A stretch of DNA of 64,000 nt from Acidimicrobiia bacterium (GCA_016871315.1 VFZE01000023.1:1-64000); one strand, 5' to 3'. Counted from the stretch's first letter, positions 1 through 8,512 are shown. Notes: generated by a model from the sequence alone, not told the origin. Translations and numbers: made by a program.

Positions 1-39
1 GCACAATCAGAAAACCAGCGTCGCTTCGCTCCGATTGGC

Positions 40-106
40 TGATCGGCTACGGGAGAATGGTGATCGGTTTCGAGGGAGAACGGTGATCGCTTTGGGGAGA
101 ATCCGC
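40..106. repeat. Three tandem imperfect ~22-bp repeats, probable IS end
   Basis: Three consecutive copies of a unit starting TGATCG and containing GGGAGAA lie at 40-60, 61-83 and 84-106. A short hairpin (CAACCA at 106-111, TGGTTG at 114-119) follows directly. Multiple terminal direct repeats that bind the transposase are characteristic of IS21-family ends, and an IS21-type istA remnant lies next to them, so I read this as one end of that element. The link is inferred; the full element boundary is not visible. Confidence 0.5.
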
Positions 107-335
107 AACCATCTGGTTGTGGAAGCGGGAAAGGCGAATGTCGCCTTTCTTGGGCGTCGTTTGCGATCTCGAAGGCTGATTCGAATCAATGTCACGGCCG
201 CGCATTGCCGAACGGCGTTTTTGGAGCTGCGCGCTGTGCTCATTTGGTGCTCCGAAGCCGGCCTCTCGGGGTTGATGGTGGCCGTCCGGTCGTATCACGC
301 GCCAACCGGAAGGTGCGCCGGGGGCGACCGGTCGC

Positions 336-1205
336 TCAGGCACCTGCCCAAAGGACAGGGGGTCGGTCTTGAGAAGTCCAACTGTCCTGCCCGCTTGCAG
401 GCACCCCTGGTGTGACTGTGGTCAGAATCGTAGCTGTAGAAACCAACCGGTTTAGGTGCAATGCAGGTGACCGCCGGCGACCCACTGAAAACACTGGCTC
501 GGGCACCCGCGATATCGGCCGCCCGAACTTCTCCTGAAACAGGTAGTGACTCTGCAGTTCGCTGAACGCCCGCGTCTTCTGCCGCGTGCCATCGCCCAGA
601 ATCCGCGCCACCGCCAGCTTGGTGTTGTCGTACAGCATCGTCGGCGGCACTCCGCCGAAGTAGGCGAACGCCTGGTTGTGCCCTTCCAGAAACGCTTCTG
701 TGGTTTCCGCCGGGAACGCCATCACGAAGCAGTCGTCGGACTGCGGCAGCTCCAGTACCAGGAAATGCGCCTTGCACTCCACGCCGCCGATCACCGCTTG
801 CGCTTCGCCGAAGTCGGCCTGCGCATCTCCCGGCGGATGCTCCCAGGGCATGAACATCTCGCGCTGGCTGAGCCTCTTCAGCCGCACGTAGTCTTTGATG
901 ATCGTGTAGCCGCCGCTGGAGCCATGTTCGGCCTTCAGCCGCTCGAAGATCCGCTTGGCTGTGTGGCGCTGCTTGCGCTGCCGCTGCTTGTCTTCTTCCA
1001 GGATCTGGTCGATGATCCCGACCCAGGCGTCCAGCTTCGGCCGCCGTGCTGGCCGCTGCCGCTGGTAGCCCGGCGGCACGGAGTAGCGCAGCATCTTGCG
1101 CACCGTCTCCCGCGCCAGCCCGAACTGCCGGGCTGCCTCCCGATGACTCATTCCCTCGACGAGCACCGCCCGTCGGACTCGCGCATACAGTTCCACGGTG
1201 TACAC
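336..1205 (-). pseudogene. istA: IS21-family transposase IstA, 3'-truncated
   Basis: The first ~230 residues read as an IS21 IstA. There is an N-terminal helix-turn-helix ('SHREAARQFGLARETVRKML', residues ~20-40) and then the start of the DDE catalytic core with its first Asp in 'DAQADFGEA' (~residue 130) and second Asp in 'MLYDNTK' (~205). After 'LFQEKFGRP' the homology stops and the frame runs into unrelated sequence, so the third catalytic acid and C-terminal domain are missing. IS21 needs an IstB ATPase encoded just downstream; none is found in the remaining ~330 bases. The element should be immobile. The protein is about half the usual ~500 residues. Confidence 0.85.
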
Positions 1206-1361
1206 CTCTCCGGTGTTCCATAAAACATCGCGCTATGGAAATGTTCGATGGAACCAGTCCGCCGGTGGCCTACTTTTCCTCCGGCGTTCCCGTCCCTGTC
1301 GCGGCGGTTACTAGTTTATTTTTGCTCCGGCGTTTATAATCTTGGGATTCGACGCGGCCTT
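1206..1361. mobile_element. Probable right flank of the IS21 remnant
   Basis: This stretch upstream of istA carries two related motifs, CTACTTTTCCTCCGGCG near 1270 and TTTATTTTTGCTCCGGCG near 1315. They resemble repeated transposase-binding sequences at IS21 ends. Recombinase-like coding sequence begins directly after them in the plus direction, so insertion of the element could be what removed the recombinase 5' end. The exact IS boundary and any target duplication cannot be identified because the other end is truncated. Confidence 0.4.
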
Positions 1362-1604
1362 GCTCTGGGGCATGATGCGTTTCTCGTTAATGTAGGCGGC
1401 GGAGCGCTCTCTCCTTAAGGAGTGGCCAGGATGCTCGCACAGCTCGCAGCAGAGGCTGACTTAAAGACCAGATTGACGCCGCACATGATCCGTCACACGG
1501 TCGCAACTCTACTGCTTCGGAACGGCGCCGACATCCGCGTCGTGCAGGAGGTTCTTGGACACAGCTCGATTGCCATGACGCAGCGCTACACGCATGTGAC
1601 TAAA
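1362..1604 (+). pseudogene. Tyrosine recombinase (XerC/D-like) C-terminal fragment with a nonsense codon
   Basis: From 1422 the frame reads as the catalytic C-terminus of a phage-type integrase. It has '[15 protein letters not shown]' (box II His-x-x-Arg), '[20 protein letters not shown]' with the second His and the nucleophilic Tyr. Reading the same frame upstream gives 'GHDAFLVNVGGGALSP', a TAA stop at 1416-1418, then 'GVARML'. This is continuous recombinase homology interrupted by a stop, where family members usually have Glu. The N-terminal core-binding domain and the first catalytic Arg are absent, and after 'THVTK' the homology ends. It is a dead relic, probably of the integrase that brought in the neighbouring island; that link is inference. 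Confidence 0.75.
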
Positions 1605-1809
1605 AGGAGCACCTCCGTGCCACGTTGCGAATGCACCACCCCAATCACCACCTTGCTATCGACACCAATGTTCAGGCGACCCTATTCTGATCGGCTTTCA
1701 CCACCTGGGCTTGCCGTACGGTTGAGATGACAAATCGCTCTCCGTTGCGGGCACAATTGACGCTACTTTCTCGATGTTCAGGTTCGCGCCGATTTGACAC
1801 CGGTGCCAT
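1605..1809. other. Junction DNA without a recognisable gene
   Basis: About 200 bases between the recombinase fragment and the stop of the RES-domain gene. The plus-strand frame of the recombinase stays open to 1730, but the residues after 'THVTK' match nothing I recognise. I see no clear terminator for the converging minus-strand operon. Confidence 0.4.
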
Positions 1810-2646
1810 TCACGCGAGTGCGACCACGGCATCGTTTGGATACGAAAAGTATCTTCGTCTTACAAAGTCGACAAATCCCAGCGCTGGCAAACCCTTCGGG
1901 TTTATCCAGCCCTCCGTGCTCAACGCTTCAAAGGGCTTTCGCTCAACTATTTCATAGAACCCCATTGTTGGGTGGACTTTCTTCCGGAACGGGCTAAAGT
2001 CGACTGGTCGAGCCATTAGATCCTGGTCCTCGGGAATCAACTGGAGCCGCACCTGCAAACAGTGAAACTCGTCGACAATAACACGATCCGAATGGTCGCT
2101 GAATAGCACTAGACACTTGTCGAAAGCGTGCCGTGCAGAGGGATAAAATACTCCCTTCTTTCCCTGATGGCGAAAGGCATCGTTCAGCATGTCGAATAGC
2201 TCATAGGTCGCGTCCGGCCAGACGGACAGCGTTCCCGAGATCCTCGTTCGATAGTCTTTCTCGACGCCTTCACAATCGAGGTGAACGAGCTCCTTGATAC
2301 CTCGGACGCGAAAAACAACGAGACTCCGAAGTTTCGACATTTGAGATCTAATCAGAGCATAGCCGGAAGCCTTGCCAAGCTGGTTAAGCAGGTCCCGGTA
2401 CATGTGAAAGAGAACCTCGGCCAGTGAAACCACGACGTTGTTGGAGCAATATGTTGTCAATTGGTCGGGTTTGTGAAATCTCCCCTTCTGCCTAGACGCC
2501 ACTGGTCCACGGCCGTTCAGAATCGTGTCGGGCGTATTGTGAGACAGAGATGTAAGTCGGTATAAGATGGCCCGTTCCTTGATTTCCGCCTCATGGAACT
2601 CATTACCACGATCGAAACAGTAGTCATCTTCCTGAAAACTCATCAT
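1810..2646 (-). CDS. RES-domain protein (NAD+-degrading toxin-like fold)
   Basis: The 278-residue product matches the RES domain, named for conserved Arg, Glu and Ser. The Arg is in 'ILYRLTS' (residue ~30), followed by 'GRG' and 'KGRFHKP'. The Glu is in 'SLAEVLFH' (~77) and the Ser in 'YPSARH' (~170). Characterised RES proteins such as MbcT are ADP-ribosyltransferase-like toxins that destroy NAD+; that activity is transferred from the family, not shown here. It is the last gene of a four-gene operon and follows a response regulator through an ATGA overlap at 2643-2646, which favours this start over the ATG at 2661. Another ATG at 2643 sits better spaced from GGAG. No Xre/MbcA/ParS-type antitoxin gene, the normal RES partner, lies beside it, so the regulator may control it. 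It has no signal peptide and is presumably cytosolic. Confidence 0.82.
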   Translation of the reverse strand: MMSFQEDDYCFDRGNEFHEAEIKERAILYRLTSLSHNTPDTILNGRGPVASRQKGRFHKPDQLTTYCSNNVVVSLAEVLFHMYRDLLNQLGKASGYALIRSQMSKLRSLVVFRVRGIKELVHLDCEGVEKDYRTRISGTLSVWPDATYELFDMLNDAFRHQGKKGVFYPSARHAFDKCLVLFSDHSDRVIVDEFHCLQVRLQLIPEDQDLMARPVDFSPFRKKVHPTMGFYEIVERKPFEALSTEGWINPKGLPALGFVDFVRRRYFSYPNDAVVALA

Positions 2647-3602
2647 TTTCTCCGAATCCATTCTAGGGCGTCCCGAACCCCTAAGGAGCCGCGCTCACGA
2701 AGGTAGACGGATAAACCGAGGCCACTCCATGGCGGTGGAAGGACACTTCGATCTGCGAAGCTCGCATTCCTTAGGTTCAACGCCATACAGCGTGGGTCAT
2801 ATTCACTGACCTCGAGCACAAATGCTAGGATAGATAGCAAGCCATCGAGGGTGTCAATGAAGTCTGGTGCAGGGCCTGAGAAACTAGCAGAGTCGATGGT
2901 ATCAGTTATTAAACGTGGAGTACTATCAGCGATCAGTGCAACATCGTGAGCTGTGAGCGTGGCTACCTGGATAAGAACCTGAAGCTTTCGACCCCATGAA
3001 GCTCTCATATATCCAAGGTGGTCAAACTGTGGGCGCCAGCAACGCGAATAAAGCAACGTCAGAATGGCGCTTGATTCCCCTCCATTTAAGAGCACCGAGT
3101 CACACCATTCATTAGCGGCCGCCTTCACAGCGACCTCTTCCTGCTCCGAGACAGGAATGCGGCGTGTTATCCCCGGAATGTTTGGTGCACCCATCTCCAG
3201 CAATAAGGCCCGAGTATTTGACAAGGATCCAAGCTTCATGCCCTCAATCTGAAGTTCCTTCTTCTGGCTTTCAGGGAGGCTCTTTGAGATGAACACATCC
3301 GCGCCAAACCGTCGAGCGTCGTCGCGCTGCTCTGTGTGCTTACTAACAACGATTCGTGCCGTAGGAGGATGACGCATCTTGAGAAGGCTTAGCATCTCCG
3401 GGCCGCGCGTGATTCTCTGTAACTCCCAGTCCAGGAAAGCCGCGTCGAAGACGTCCTTCTCGACAGCTGCAATGAATTCCTCGAAGGCAGTGACAGAGGT
3501 AACGTCGGCGCCCTCCTGCCGTAACTGCTCGGAAAGCGTCGAATTATCCGGGATCTCGTCATCAACTACAAGGACAGCGCTAGTGTCACAGGTATCAGTC
3601 AT
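2643..3602 (-). CDS. Response regulator with unassigned helical C-terminal domain
   Basis: Residues 1-~115 form a REC receiver domain. It has 'VLVVDDE' with the acidic pair D14/D15, the phospho-acceptor D58 in 'FDAAFLDWEL', a Ser at ~87 in 'RIVVSKH' at the Thr/Ser switch position, and K107 in 'VFISKSL'. All residues needed for phosphorylation are present. The remaining ~200 residues are mostly helical and contain no HTH, GGDEF, EAL or HD motif that I recognise, so the output is probably protein-protein. The gene starts 2 bases after the histidine kinase stop and its own stop overlaps the RES gene start. This arrangement suggests the C-terminal domain binds or restrains the RES protein. That is an inference from gene order only. 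Confidence 0.85.
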   Translation of the reverse strand: MTDTCDTSAVLVVDDEIPDNSTLSEQLRQEGADVTSVTAFEEFIAAVEKDVFDAAFLDWELQRITRGPEMLSLLKMRHPPTARIVVSKHTEQRDDARRFGADVFISKSLPESQKKELQIEGMKLGSLSNTRALLLEMGAPNIPGITRRIPVSEQEEVAVKAAANEWCDSVLLNGGESSAILTLLYSRCWRPQFDHLGYMRASWGRKLQVLIQVATLTAHDVALIADSTPRLITDTIDSASFSGPAPDFIDTLDGLLSILAFVLEVSEYDPRCMALNLRNASFADRSVLPPPWSGLGLSVYLRERGSLGVRDALEWIRRK

Positions 3603-3604
3603 CT

Positions 3605-6571
3605 CTAATCGGGTTTCTCCTGGGCATCAGCCTCTTCATGTGTGGGTAGGACCAGTCGAAAAGTTACGCCGCGCGGTCCTCGTCTCTTGCCAACGAATAG
3701 ATCACCGCCAGCGGACCTCGCTAACCTCCGGGCAAAATAAAGGCCCAGACCGGTACCAATCTTTTCCGGCTTCGTGGTATATGTGGGTTCGAAAATTACC
3801 TCCGTGTCGTCTGTGCGTAGTCCCTCTCCGTCGTCGCTAACATCTAAACAGAACGCACTAGTTATCAGAGCCCCTCCAGATGCCCGAAACTGCTCCCCTC
3901 GAGTTGTTTCGATCTGAATGGCTCTTGCATGAGCCTGCACGGCATTGACAAGCAACACTGACATGATTTCCCGGAATCCATGTTCGCTGAGTCGACACAG
4001 ACTTCGCGTCGTAGTTTTTCGGATCGATACTCGGCAGCCGGCATCTCGTAGGAGCGAATACCACAAGTCAATAGCCGGCTGAAGCAGATCCTCCATCACG
4101 CTAAGTGTTGAAGCGGTACCTAAGCGCTGCGCCTTGACGCCCTCAAGCGCCTCCTCCAATGCCTGTCGGCCCTTCTGCAGTTGCTTATCCCAGCCTTGCA
4201 GCCGCTCGAGGATCTCCCTGCGCTCTCGAATCTCCCGCCGCTGAATCAGTTTCTCGAGTTGATCAATGATGAGGTTCAATTCGTGCCCAAGCGAGTGCAC
4301 GACCATTCCAGCCATGGCTTCAGCCACGACGAAGCGGAGACTCGGAATTACCTGATTCGCAAGGTCGATTGCGCGTCGCAGGACCCGTGTCCGAGAGAGC
4401 GCGACAGAAAGGTGCCCTGCGAACGCCTGTAGTATTAATCCAGCATCCTCATCCGGCTCAATCGAGGATGATACAATCACTTGCAGAGTTCCTATCAACT
4501 CTGGCTCGACATCAAATCCATGACCTGCGACCTCTATCCGTAGCGGCAAAATGTACTGGCGCTGCTGCGGCCCCCAAAGAACACGGTAACGAGCCCCAGA
4601 CGCGACATCAACTCCATCCGCGGATATGACGACACAGCGATTCTCCCTCAAGGCAACCGCGTGGGCAGCATCGCTATCCAGGTCCACTCGAATGGAACCC
4701 AACGGGATGTCTGAGGATCTTCTAGAGGAAAGGTATCCGATCAGTTTACGGTCGACAGCGTTATAAAGGGACAAGAGGGCATCGCCCCAGCCTGAGCGCT
4801 CGAGCGCACCCATCACCGCGACTATCGCCGAGTGTTCGTCTAATGCCTTCTCGATATCCAGGGAGTTCTGGGCCAGCAGCTTAAATTCCTCCAACATCCG
4901 TTCACGATAACGATAATGCTCTATCAAAAATCCCAGAAAGGCCGCAATTATTTCGGCGATCTGCTCATCATCGTCCGTAAAATACGGCTCTGGATGGCTG
5001 TCGTTTGGTTCCAGGTACTCAACTTTAAATATTCCTACTAGCTTATTCCGATTATGAATCGCGACCCCGAGAAACGCGGGCCACTCCTCGTACTTACTGG
5101 TGCGAATGACTAAGTGCTTGTATTTTGCCTTCCGTTTTAGATAGCCCTTCCGTTCCTGCGCAGTTTTCAGGTTGATAATCTGCTTTACGGCGATATCACC
5201 GGTGAGGCCCTCACCGATTTCGTACTCGGCACCTGTATCAAGCATCCCGGCACTGAGGCCTGTTGCGGCCCGCAACACGAGGCGCTCCCTGGTAGGGCCT
5301 CGGCCGATCTCGGGAGCCTTGACCTCCTCCAGCACATAAATGGATGCGGCACCGGCATTAAAGAATCTCGCCACAACGTCGATTGTCTGTTGTAGACCAC
5401 CGCCGAGATTATCCGACCGAGCGGTAGCTGCGGTAATAGCTTGAATAGATCGAACCAATGGTGAGTCGGTCTTGACACGAATGAATCGCTCCATCGACGG
5501 AGCGATAGCCCGCTGATAACTATCAAGGATCTGTAAGTCAAACGTCGAGAACGATCGCAGGCTGGCAACATCCTCTTCATCGAAACACTGAAGCACGCCT
5601 AGAACAGATTGTGTGATTGAGAGCACCGGCACGGCCATATAGTTCCAACGAGATCGCGACGCGTCGGGTCCCCGCCCCTCGATGTAATTGTTGGACAGCA
5701 TGAACGGCTTGCCAGCACCTACGGCCTTACTCATAAGGCAGTGCTCTTCTGGGCTTCGCGCGAGAGCACGCACGATAGTTCGTGGATAACGAGAAGGCGA
5801 GAGTTCAGTAGGCGACGACGCGCAGGCTCGGAGCGAGTCATCTTCATCTACCCGGAAAAGCGTCGAGGAAGTAAAAGTCAGGCGTCGCGACATATCATCG
5901 GCCACGTGCCGAAATAGGGGAGCGATACCGGTGGCGGTGGGAATATGCGCCGCAACGGTGCGTCGAATATCCTCGTCAATTCTGTATAAGAGATAGTCGA
6001 GCGACTGAGCAGTAGCCACAGACAGCCAATCGACGAGGCGACGATCTAGCTCGATTGCCTCTTGACGCTCATCAAAGTAGATGTTAATAATACAGGTGAC
6101 AAACTGGCTATCAAATGGATCCACGACTGGTATCGAGATCGAGCTGCGTATCTTGTGTTTGGAGATCACTTGAGGTGACTCTAAGGTACGATTACCCTGC
6201 GGCTTATGGAGATTTGTGCGATAGACAACGTCGCAGTCAGTGACAGCTTGCCCTGTTAGCGATGTTGACCTGTTCATCGTCAGGGAGCCGTCCCCGGAGG
6301 ATCGCGGCGGCGAGCTTGCCAGGAAAACGAGACACTTTCCGTAGACATTATTGTTCCAGATTGTCACCAGAGCTGCGTCAAGGACGTGACGAACGGTCTT
6401 GGCCATCAGATCAAAAAAGGTAGGTACGTCCTGAACTGAAGCGCTAAAGGGTATGTCTTGAAACGTGCTCAGGAAGTCGAAGCAGGAAGAGCATTCCTGT
6501 TGGTTGAGTATCGGGAGTCGGCGTCGTGCGTTCATCGTGGAATCACACGCCAATCTGTCGTAACCAGTCAC
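3605..6571 (-). CDS. Large soluble multi-GAF sensor histidine kinase
   Basis: The 988-residue protein has no membrane segment. Roughly residues 30-735 hold about four GAF-like modules (near 30-195, 205-360, 375-545 and 570-735), which usually bind small ligands or redox cofactors. A dimerisation helix follows with 'VVHSLGHELN' (phospho-acceptor candidate H763). The HATPase_c domain comes next, with N-box 'LLVNAVQA' (N~876), G1 'DVSDDGEG' (~910), F-box 'IFEPTYTTK' and G2 'GTGLGL' (~940). The catalytic motifs look intact, so this should be an active kinase for the response regulator 2 bases downstream. The listed GTG start overlaps the upstream gene by 29 bases. An ATG at 6535, just after that gene's stop, would remove 12 residues; neither has a good Shine-Dalgarno. 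The signal sensed cannot be read from the sequence. Confidence 0.88.
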   Translation of the reverse strand: MTGYDRLACDSTMNARRRLPILNQQECSSCFDFLSTFQDIPFSASVQDVPTFFDLMAKTVRHVLDAALVTIWNNNVYGKCLVFLASSPPRSSGDGSLTMNRSTSLTGQAVTDCDVVYRTNLHKPQGNRTLESPQVISKHKIRSSISIPVVDPFDSQFVTCIINIYFDERQEAIELDRRLVDWLSVATAQSLDYLLYRIDEDIRRTVAAHIPTATGIAPLFRHVADDMSRRLTFTSSTLFRVDEDDSLRACASSPTELSPSRYPRTIVRALARSPEEHCLMSKAVGAGKPFMLSNNYIEGRGPDASRSRWNYMAVPVLSITQSVLGVLQCFDEEDVASLRSFSTFDLQILDSYQRAIAPSMERFIRVKTDSPLVRSIQAITAATARSDNLGGGLQQTIDVVARFFNAGAASIYVLEEVKAPEIGRGPTRERLVLRAATGLSAGMLDTGAEYEIGEGLTGDIAVKQIINLKTAQERKGYLKRKAKYKHLVIRTSKYEEWPAFLGVAIHNRNKLVGIFKVEYLEPNDSHPEPYFTDDDEQIAEIIAAFLGFLIEHYRYRERMLEEFKLLAQNSLDIEKALDEHSAIVAVMGALERSGWGDALLSLYNAVDRKLIGYLSSRRSSDIPLGSIRVDLDSDAAHAVALRENRCVVISADGVDVASGARYRVLWGPQQRQYILPLRIEVAGHGFDVEPELIGTLQVIVSSSIEPDEDAGLILQAFAGHLSVALSRTRVLRRAIDLANQVIPSLRFVVAEAMAGMVVHSLGHELNLIIDQLEKLIQRREIRERREILERLQGWDKQLQKGRQALEEALEGVKAQRLGTASTLSVMEDLLQPAIDLWYSLLRDAGCRVSIRKTTTRSLCRLSEHGFREIMSVLLVNAVQAHARAIQIETTRGEQFRASGGALITSAFCLDVSDDGEGLRTDDTEVIFEPTYTTKPEKIGTGLGLYFARRLARSAGGDLFVGKRRGPRGVTFRLVLPTHEEADAQEKPD

Positions 6572-7277
6572 GAGAGCTGGCTGCGCATAACGAAGGATCC
6601 CCTTCAGGCGAGTCCTGTTCGACGATGATCCAGCCGGGAAATCTTCGTTCGCGGAGGAGTTGGACTACTTCTCGGACCTGTTGAGACAGTTCGCCTCTGC
6701 CGAGAGCCGTGAAGCCGCGCGCGAAACGACTGGCGGATCGCCCAAACTTACTGGTCCAATCCTTCAAATGAACCGCGAGTATTCTCGACCAGTGCTGAGT
6801 AATGATCTGGCACAGATCGTCGCCTACAAGGAAGGCATGGGCAGTATCAAGAATGAGGCGGGCCTGCGGGAAGTCGTCCAAATACTTGAGCGCAGCCTGC
6901 ACGGTGTCAATATCCTTGTATACGTGCGGATGAATGGCAACCGTCAGGCCTGCATCGAAGGCGTATTGCGCCGCCCCAAGATCCCATTCGTCGAGGTACA
7001 AATACAGTGGCTCAGCCTCAGCGGCATATTCGACACGGCTGCGAAGGCTGCCGCCAGCGAACCCGAGGAGGGTGAGGTCGCTTTCTTGAAGGATTTTCTT
7101 GAGCGCGCTTCCCTCGGGCAATGTATGTGGTGCCTGCGCGAACTCTATGCCCGTGTATCCTATCTTAGCGGCGGTCGAGGCGAACTTGGCCAGGTCATGA
7201 ATCCTCGGCCCCCACGAGATAGTCTGGAGCCCGACCCTGGCACTGATGTCTTCGGAATCCAATGTCGTCGCCTTCAT
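6543..7277 (-). CDS. Sugar isomerase/epimerase-like TIM barrel (IolE-like)
   Basis: The 244-residue product belongs to the xylose-isomerase-like TIM-barrel (AP-endonuclease 2) superfamily. Motifs place it near inosose dehydratase: 'GYTGIEFA' (~residue 40), 'VAIHPHV' (H116/H118), 'LILDTAH' (D144/H147), 'AVHLKDW' (H170) and 'WIIVEQD' (E220). These are the usual divalent-metal and substrate positions. It is the first gene of the operon, with GGAG 8 bases before the ATG and a good sigma70-like promoter just upstream. No inositol or sugar catabolism genes accompany it. Its pairing with a kinase, regulator and RES protein suggests a signal-making or detoxifying role, for example acting on an NAD-derived or sugar metabolite; this is speculative. 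It is slightly shorter than the family norm of 260-300 residues. Confidence 0.75.
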   Translation of the reverse strand: MKATTLDSEDISARVGLQTISWGPRIHDLAKFASTAAKIGYTGIEFAQAPHTLPEGSALKKILQESDLTLLGFAGGSLRSRVEYAAEAEPLYLYLDEWDLGAAQYAFDAGLTVAIHPHVYKDIDTVQAALKYLDDFPQARLILDTAHAFLVGDDLCQIITQHWSRILAVHLKDWTSKFGRSASRFARGFTALGRGELSQQVREVVQLLRERRFPGWIIVEQDSPEGDPSLCAASSRDWLRQIGV

Positions 7278-7293
7278 TCAGGTAGCTCCGATT

Positions 7294-7323
7294 ATCATAG
7301 TTCAAACCCACCCGCCGTTGCAA
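7294..7323 (-). promoter_or_regulatory. Predicted sigma70-like promoter of the RES/two-component operon
   Basis: On the minus strand TTGCAA (7323-7318) and TATGAT (7299-7294) are separated by 18 bases, close to the TTGACA/TATAAT consensus. The predicted transcript would start about 10 bases before the ATG at 7277, leaving a very short leader that still contains GGAG. Its position fits expression of the whole four-gene operon from this point. Confidence 0.5.
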
Positions 7324-7509
7324 TCGAATATTTTGAAAACATCGATTGAGTGCTTGCAGGGAAACCTCATGCTACCACCCCTGTGTGGTGCCCAGCGACT
7401 CTGCTCTTAGCCAAGGTCGATCCCGATCCTGTGTTACGTTCCATGACAGCCCGACTTGCGAACTGCTAACGAGAGGGGAAGCAGTTCACAACTTTTCAAG
7501 GAGGATATC

Positions 7510-7578
7510 ATGGAAAGTGGCGTACAAGGAGGAACAAGGAGGCAACGACCGACACCTTCAGACGTTAAGGGCGCTTAA
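7510..7578 (+). CDS. Possible 22-codon leader ORF with strong Shine-Dalgarno
   Basis: ATG at 7510 lies 5 bases after AAGGAGG (7498-7504), the best ribosome site in this region. The frame encodes 22 residues, beginning MESGVQGG and rich in Arg and Gly, and stops at 7576-7578. It overlaps the start of the longer helical ORF in another frame (GTG at 7517). It could be a translated leader coupled to that ORF, or the ribosome site may really serve the GTG 12 bases away. No homology recognised. Confidence 0.35.
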   Translation: MESGVQGGTRRQRPTPSDVKGA

Positions 7579-7792
7579 TCAGCTCGACTTGGGCATCGAC
7601 ATGGCGACGAGCGAGGTCAAGAAATTGATCTTGCAAGTGAGTGGTCGCCTTCAGGCGTCCAAAAGGGCCGGCCTACACCAACGGCGAGAGCTACTCCTGT
7701 CACTGAATGCAATCTCCGAAAAATGGCAGGACAAGTCTGAGCAGATCTTAGAGGATCTCCGAGAGATGCTGCGGAGCAAGGCACCTACTTAG
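7517..7792 (+). CDS. Small helical/coiled-coil hypothetical protein
   Basis: From the GTG at 7517 the frame gives 91 residues, almost entirely charged and helix-forming: 'ALNQLDLGIDMATSEVKKLI' then 'LLSLNAISEKWQDKSEQILE'. This suggests a short coiled coil. Alternative starts are the upstream frame opening at 7346 or the internal ATG in 'DMATSEVKK'. Support for a real gene is the strong AAGGAGG upstream and a convincing intrinsic terminator about 50 bases after the stop. It is divergent from the RES/two-component operon and of similar lower GC, so it may belong to the same island cargo. I recognise no family. Confidence 0.45.
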   Translation: MAYKEEQGGNDRHLQTLRALNQLDLGIDMATSEVKKLILQVSGRLQASKRAGLHQRRELLLSLNAISEKWQDKSEQILEDLREMLRSKAPT

Positions 7793-7844
7793 GACGGCTC
7801 TTAGCGGTATCCGTTGTGCCACGGGCAATTACCACGGGGCAAAT

Positions 7845-7881
7845 GGCTGGGTTGATTTGATATCGACCCAGCCCTTTTCTT
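7845..7881 (+). terminator. Rho-independent terminator
   Basis: GGCTGGGT (7845-7852) pairs perfectly with ACCCAGCC (7866-7873), closing a 13-base loop, and is followed by CTTTTCTT. It is placed to end the plus-strand transcript carrying the small helical ORF that stops at 7792, which supports that ORF being expressed. Confidence 0.8.
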
Positions 7882-8512
7882 CAACGATTTGTCGCCATTG
7901 CGCCGCCCAATCGTCTCCCGGGGCCGGAAGGCTGTTTAGGAGCTCCTGCGTGCCGGAATGTCAACAAATTCGCGTTGTATTCCGGGAGCCCTCGGCCTTA
8001 GCAGTCGAGCCAAGGACATACGGCGTCGGTAGTGGGGCATAGTTAATTTCTCCCCGCAGGCGTTTCGAAGGATCGCTTATCGTTCCAAAATGGTGACTCG
8101 GAAACCGCGCTCTATGAGCGCCAGCGCCGCGGCACCAGCTCCTGGATGCCTCCCAGTATCAACCCGTCATCGCGATGGTGAACAGCACTCCTCCGGAAGG
8201 GCAGGCGTGGTGGAAGGGAGGAGGCGTGAAGCGAAACTGGTGTCACAGCCGTGCCGCGAGACAGCCCACGTGTTGTAGCAGCACGAGTTGTTGAGCAGCA
8301 CGAGTTGACGCCGGGGAGGGATGGCGCCTTCCCGTCCATACGCTAACAGCGTCCACAACTTGGAGGACGCTCTGAGGTATGAACTGATGTATCTCAGGGG
8401 TTTGGCGTAGAGCGAGCTGCGCTGTTGAACTTGGAGAGAACGCGCGTCTACAGATTCGTCTACAACGCCGTTTTGAAGGCTCCTGAATCGCGAACAACTC
8501 CAACCGAATGAA
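7882..8512. other. Non-coding stretch between terminator and tRNA-Pro
   Basis: About 630 bases with only short, inconsistent open frames on either strand and no recognisable protein family. Apart from a two-copy 17-bp repeat at 8277-8310 I see no structure. It may be degraded island DNA next to the tRNA gene. Confidence 0.5.
8277..8310. repeat. Two tandem copies of a 17-bp unit
   Basis: AGCAGCACGAGTTGTTG (8277-8293) is followed directly by AGCAGCACGAGTTGACG (8294-8310), identical in 15 of 17 positions. With only two copies no function can be assigned. Confidence 0.6.

Noticed and set aside
2643-3602. Xre/MbcA/ParS-type antitoxin domain in the response regulator C-terminus
   Set aside because: The end 'SLGVRDALEWIRRK' faintly recalls the toxin-binding domain, but the core pattern is not present, so I do not claim it.
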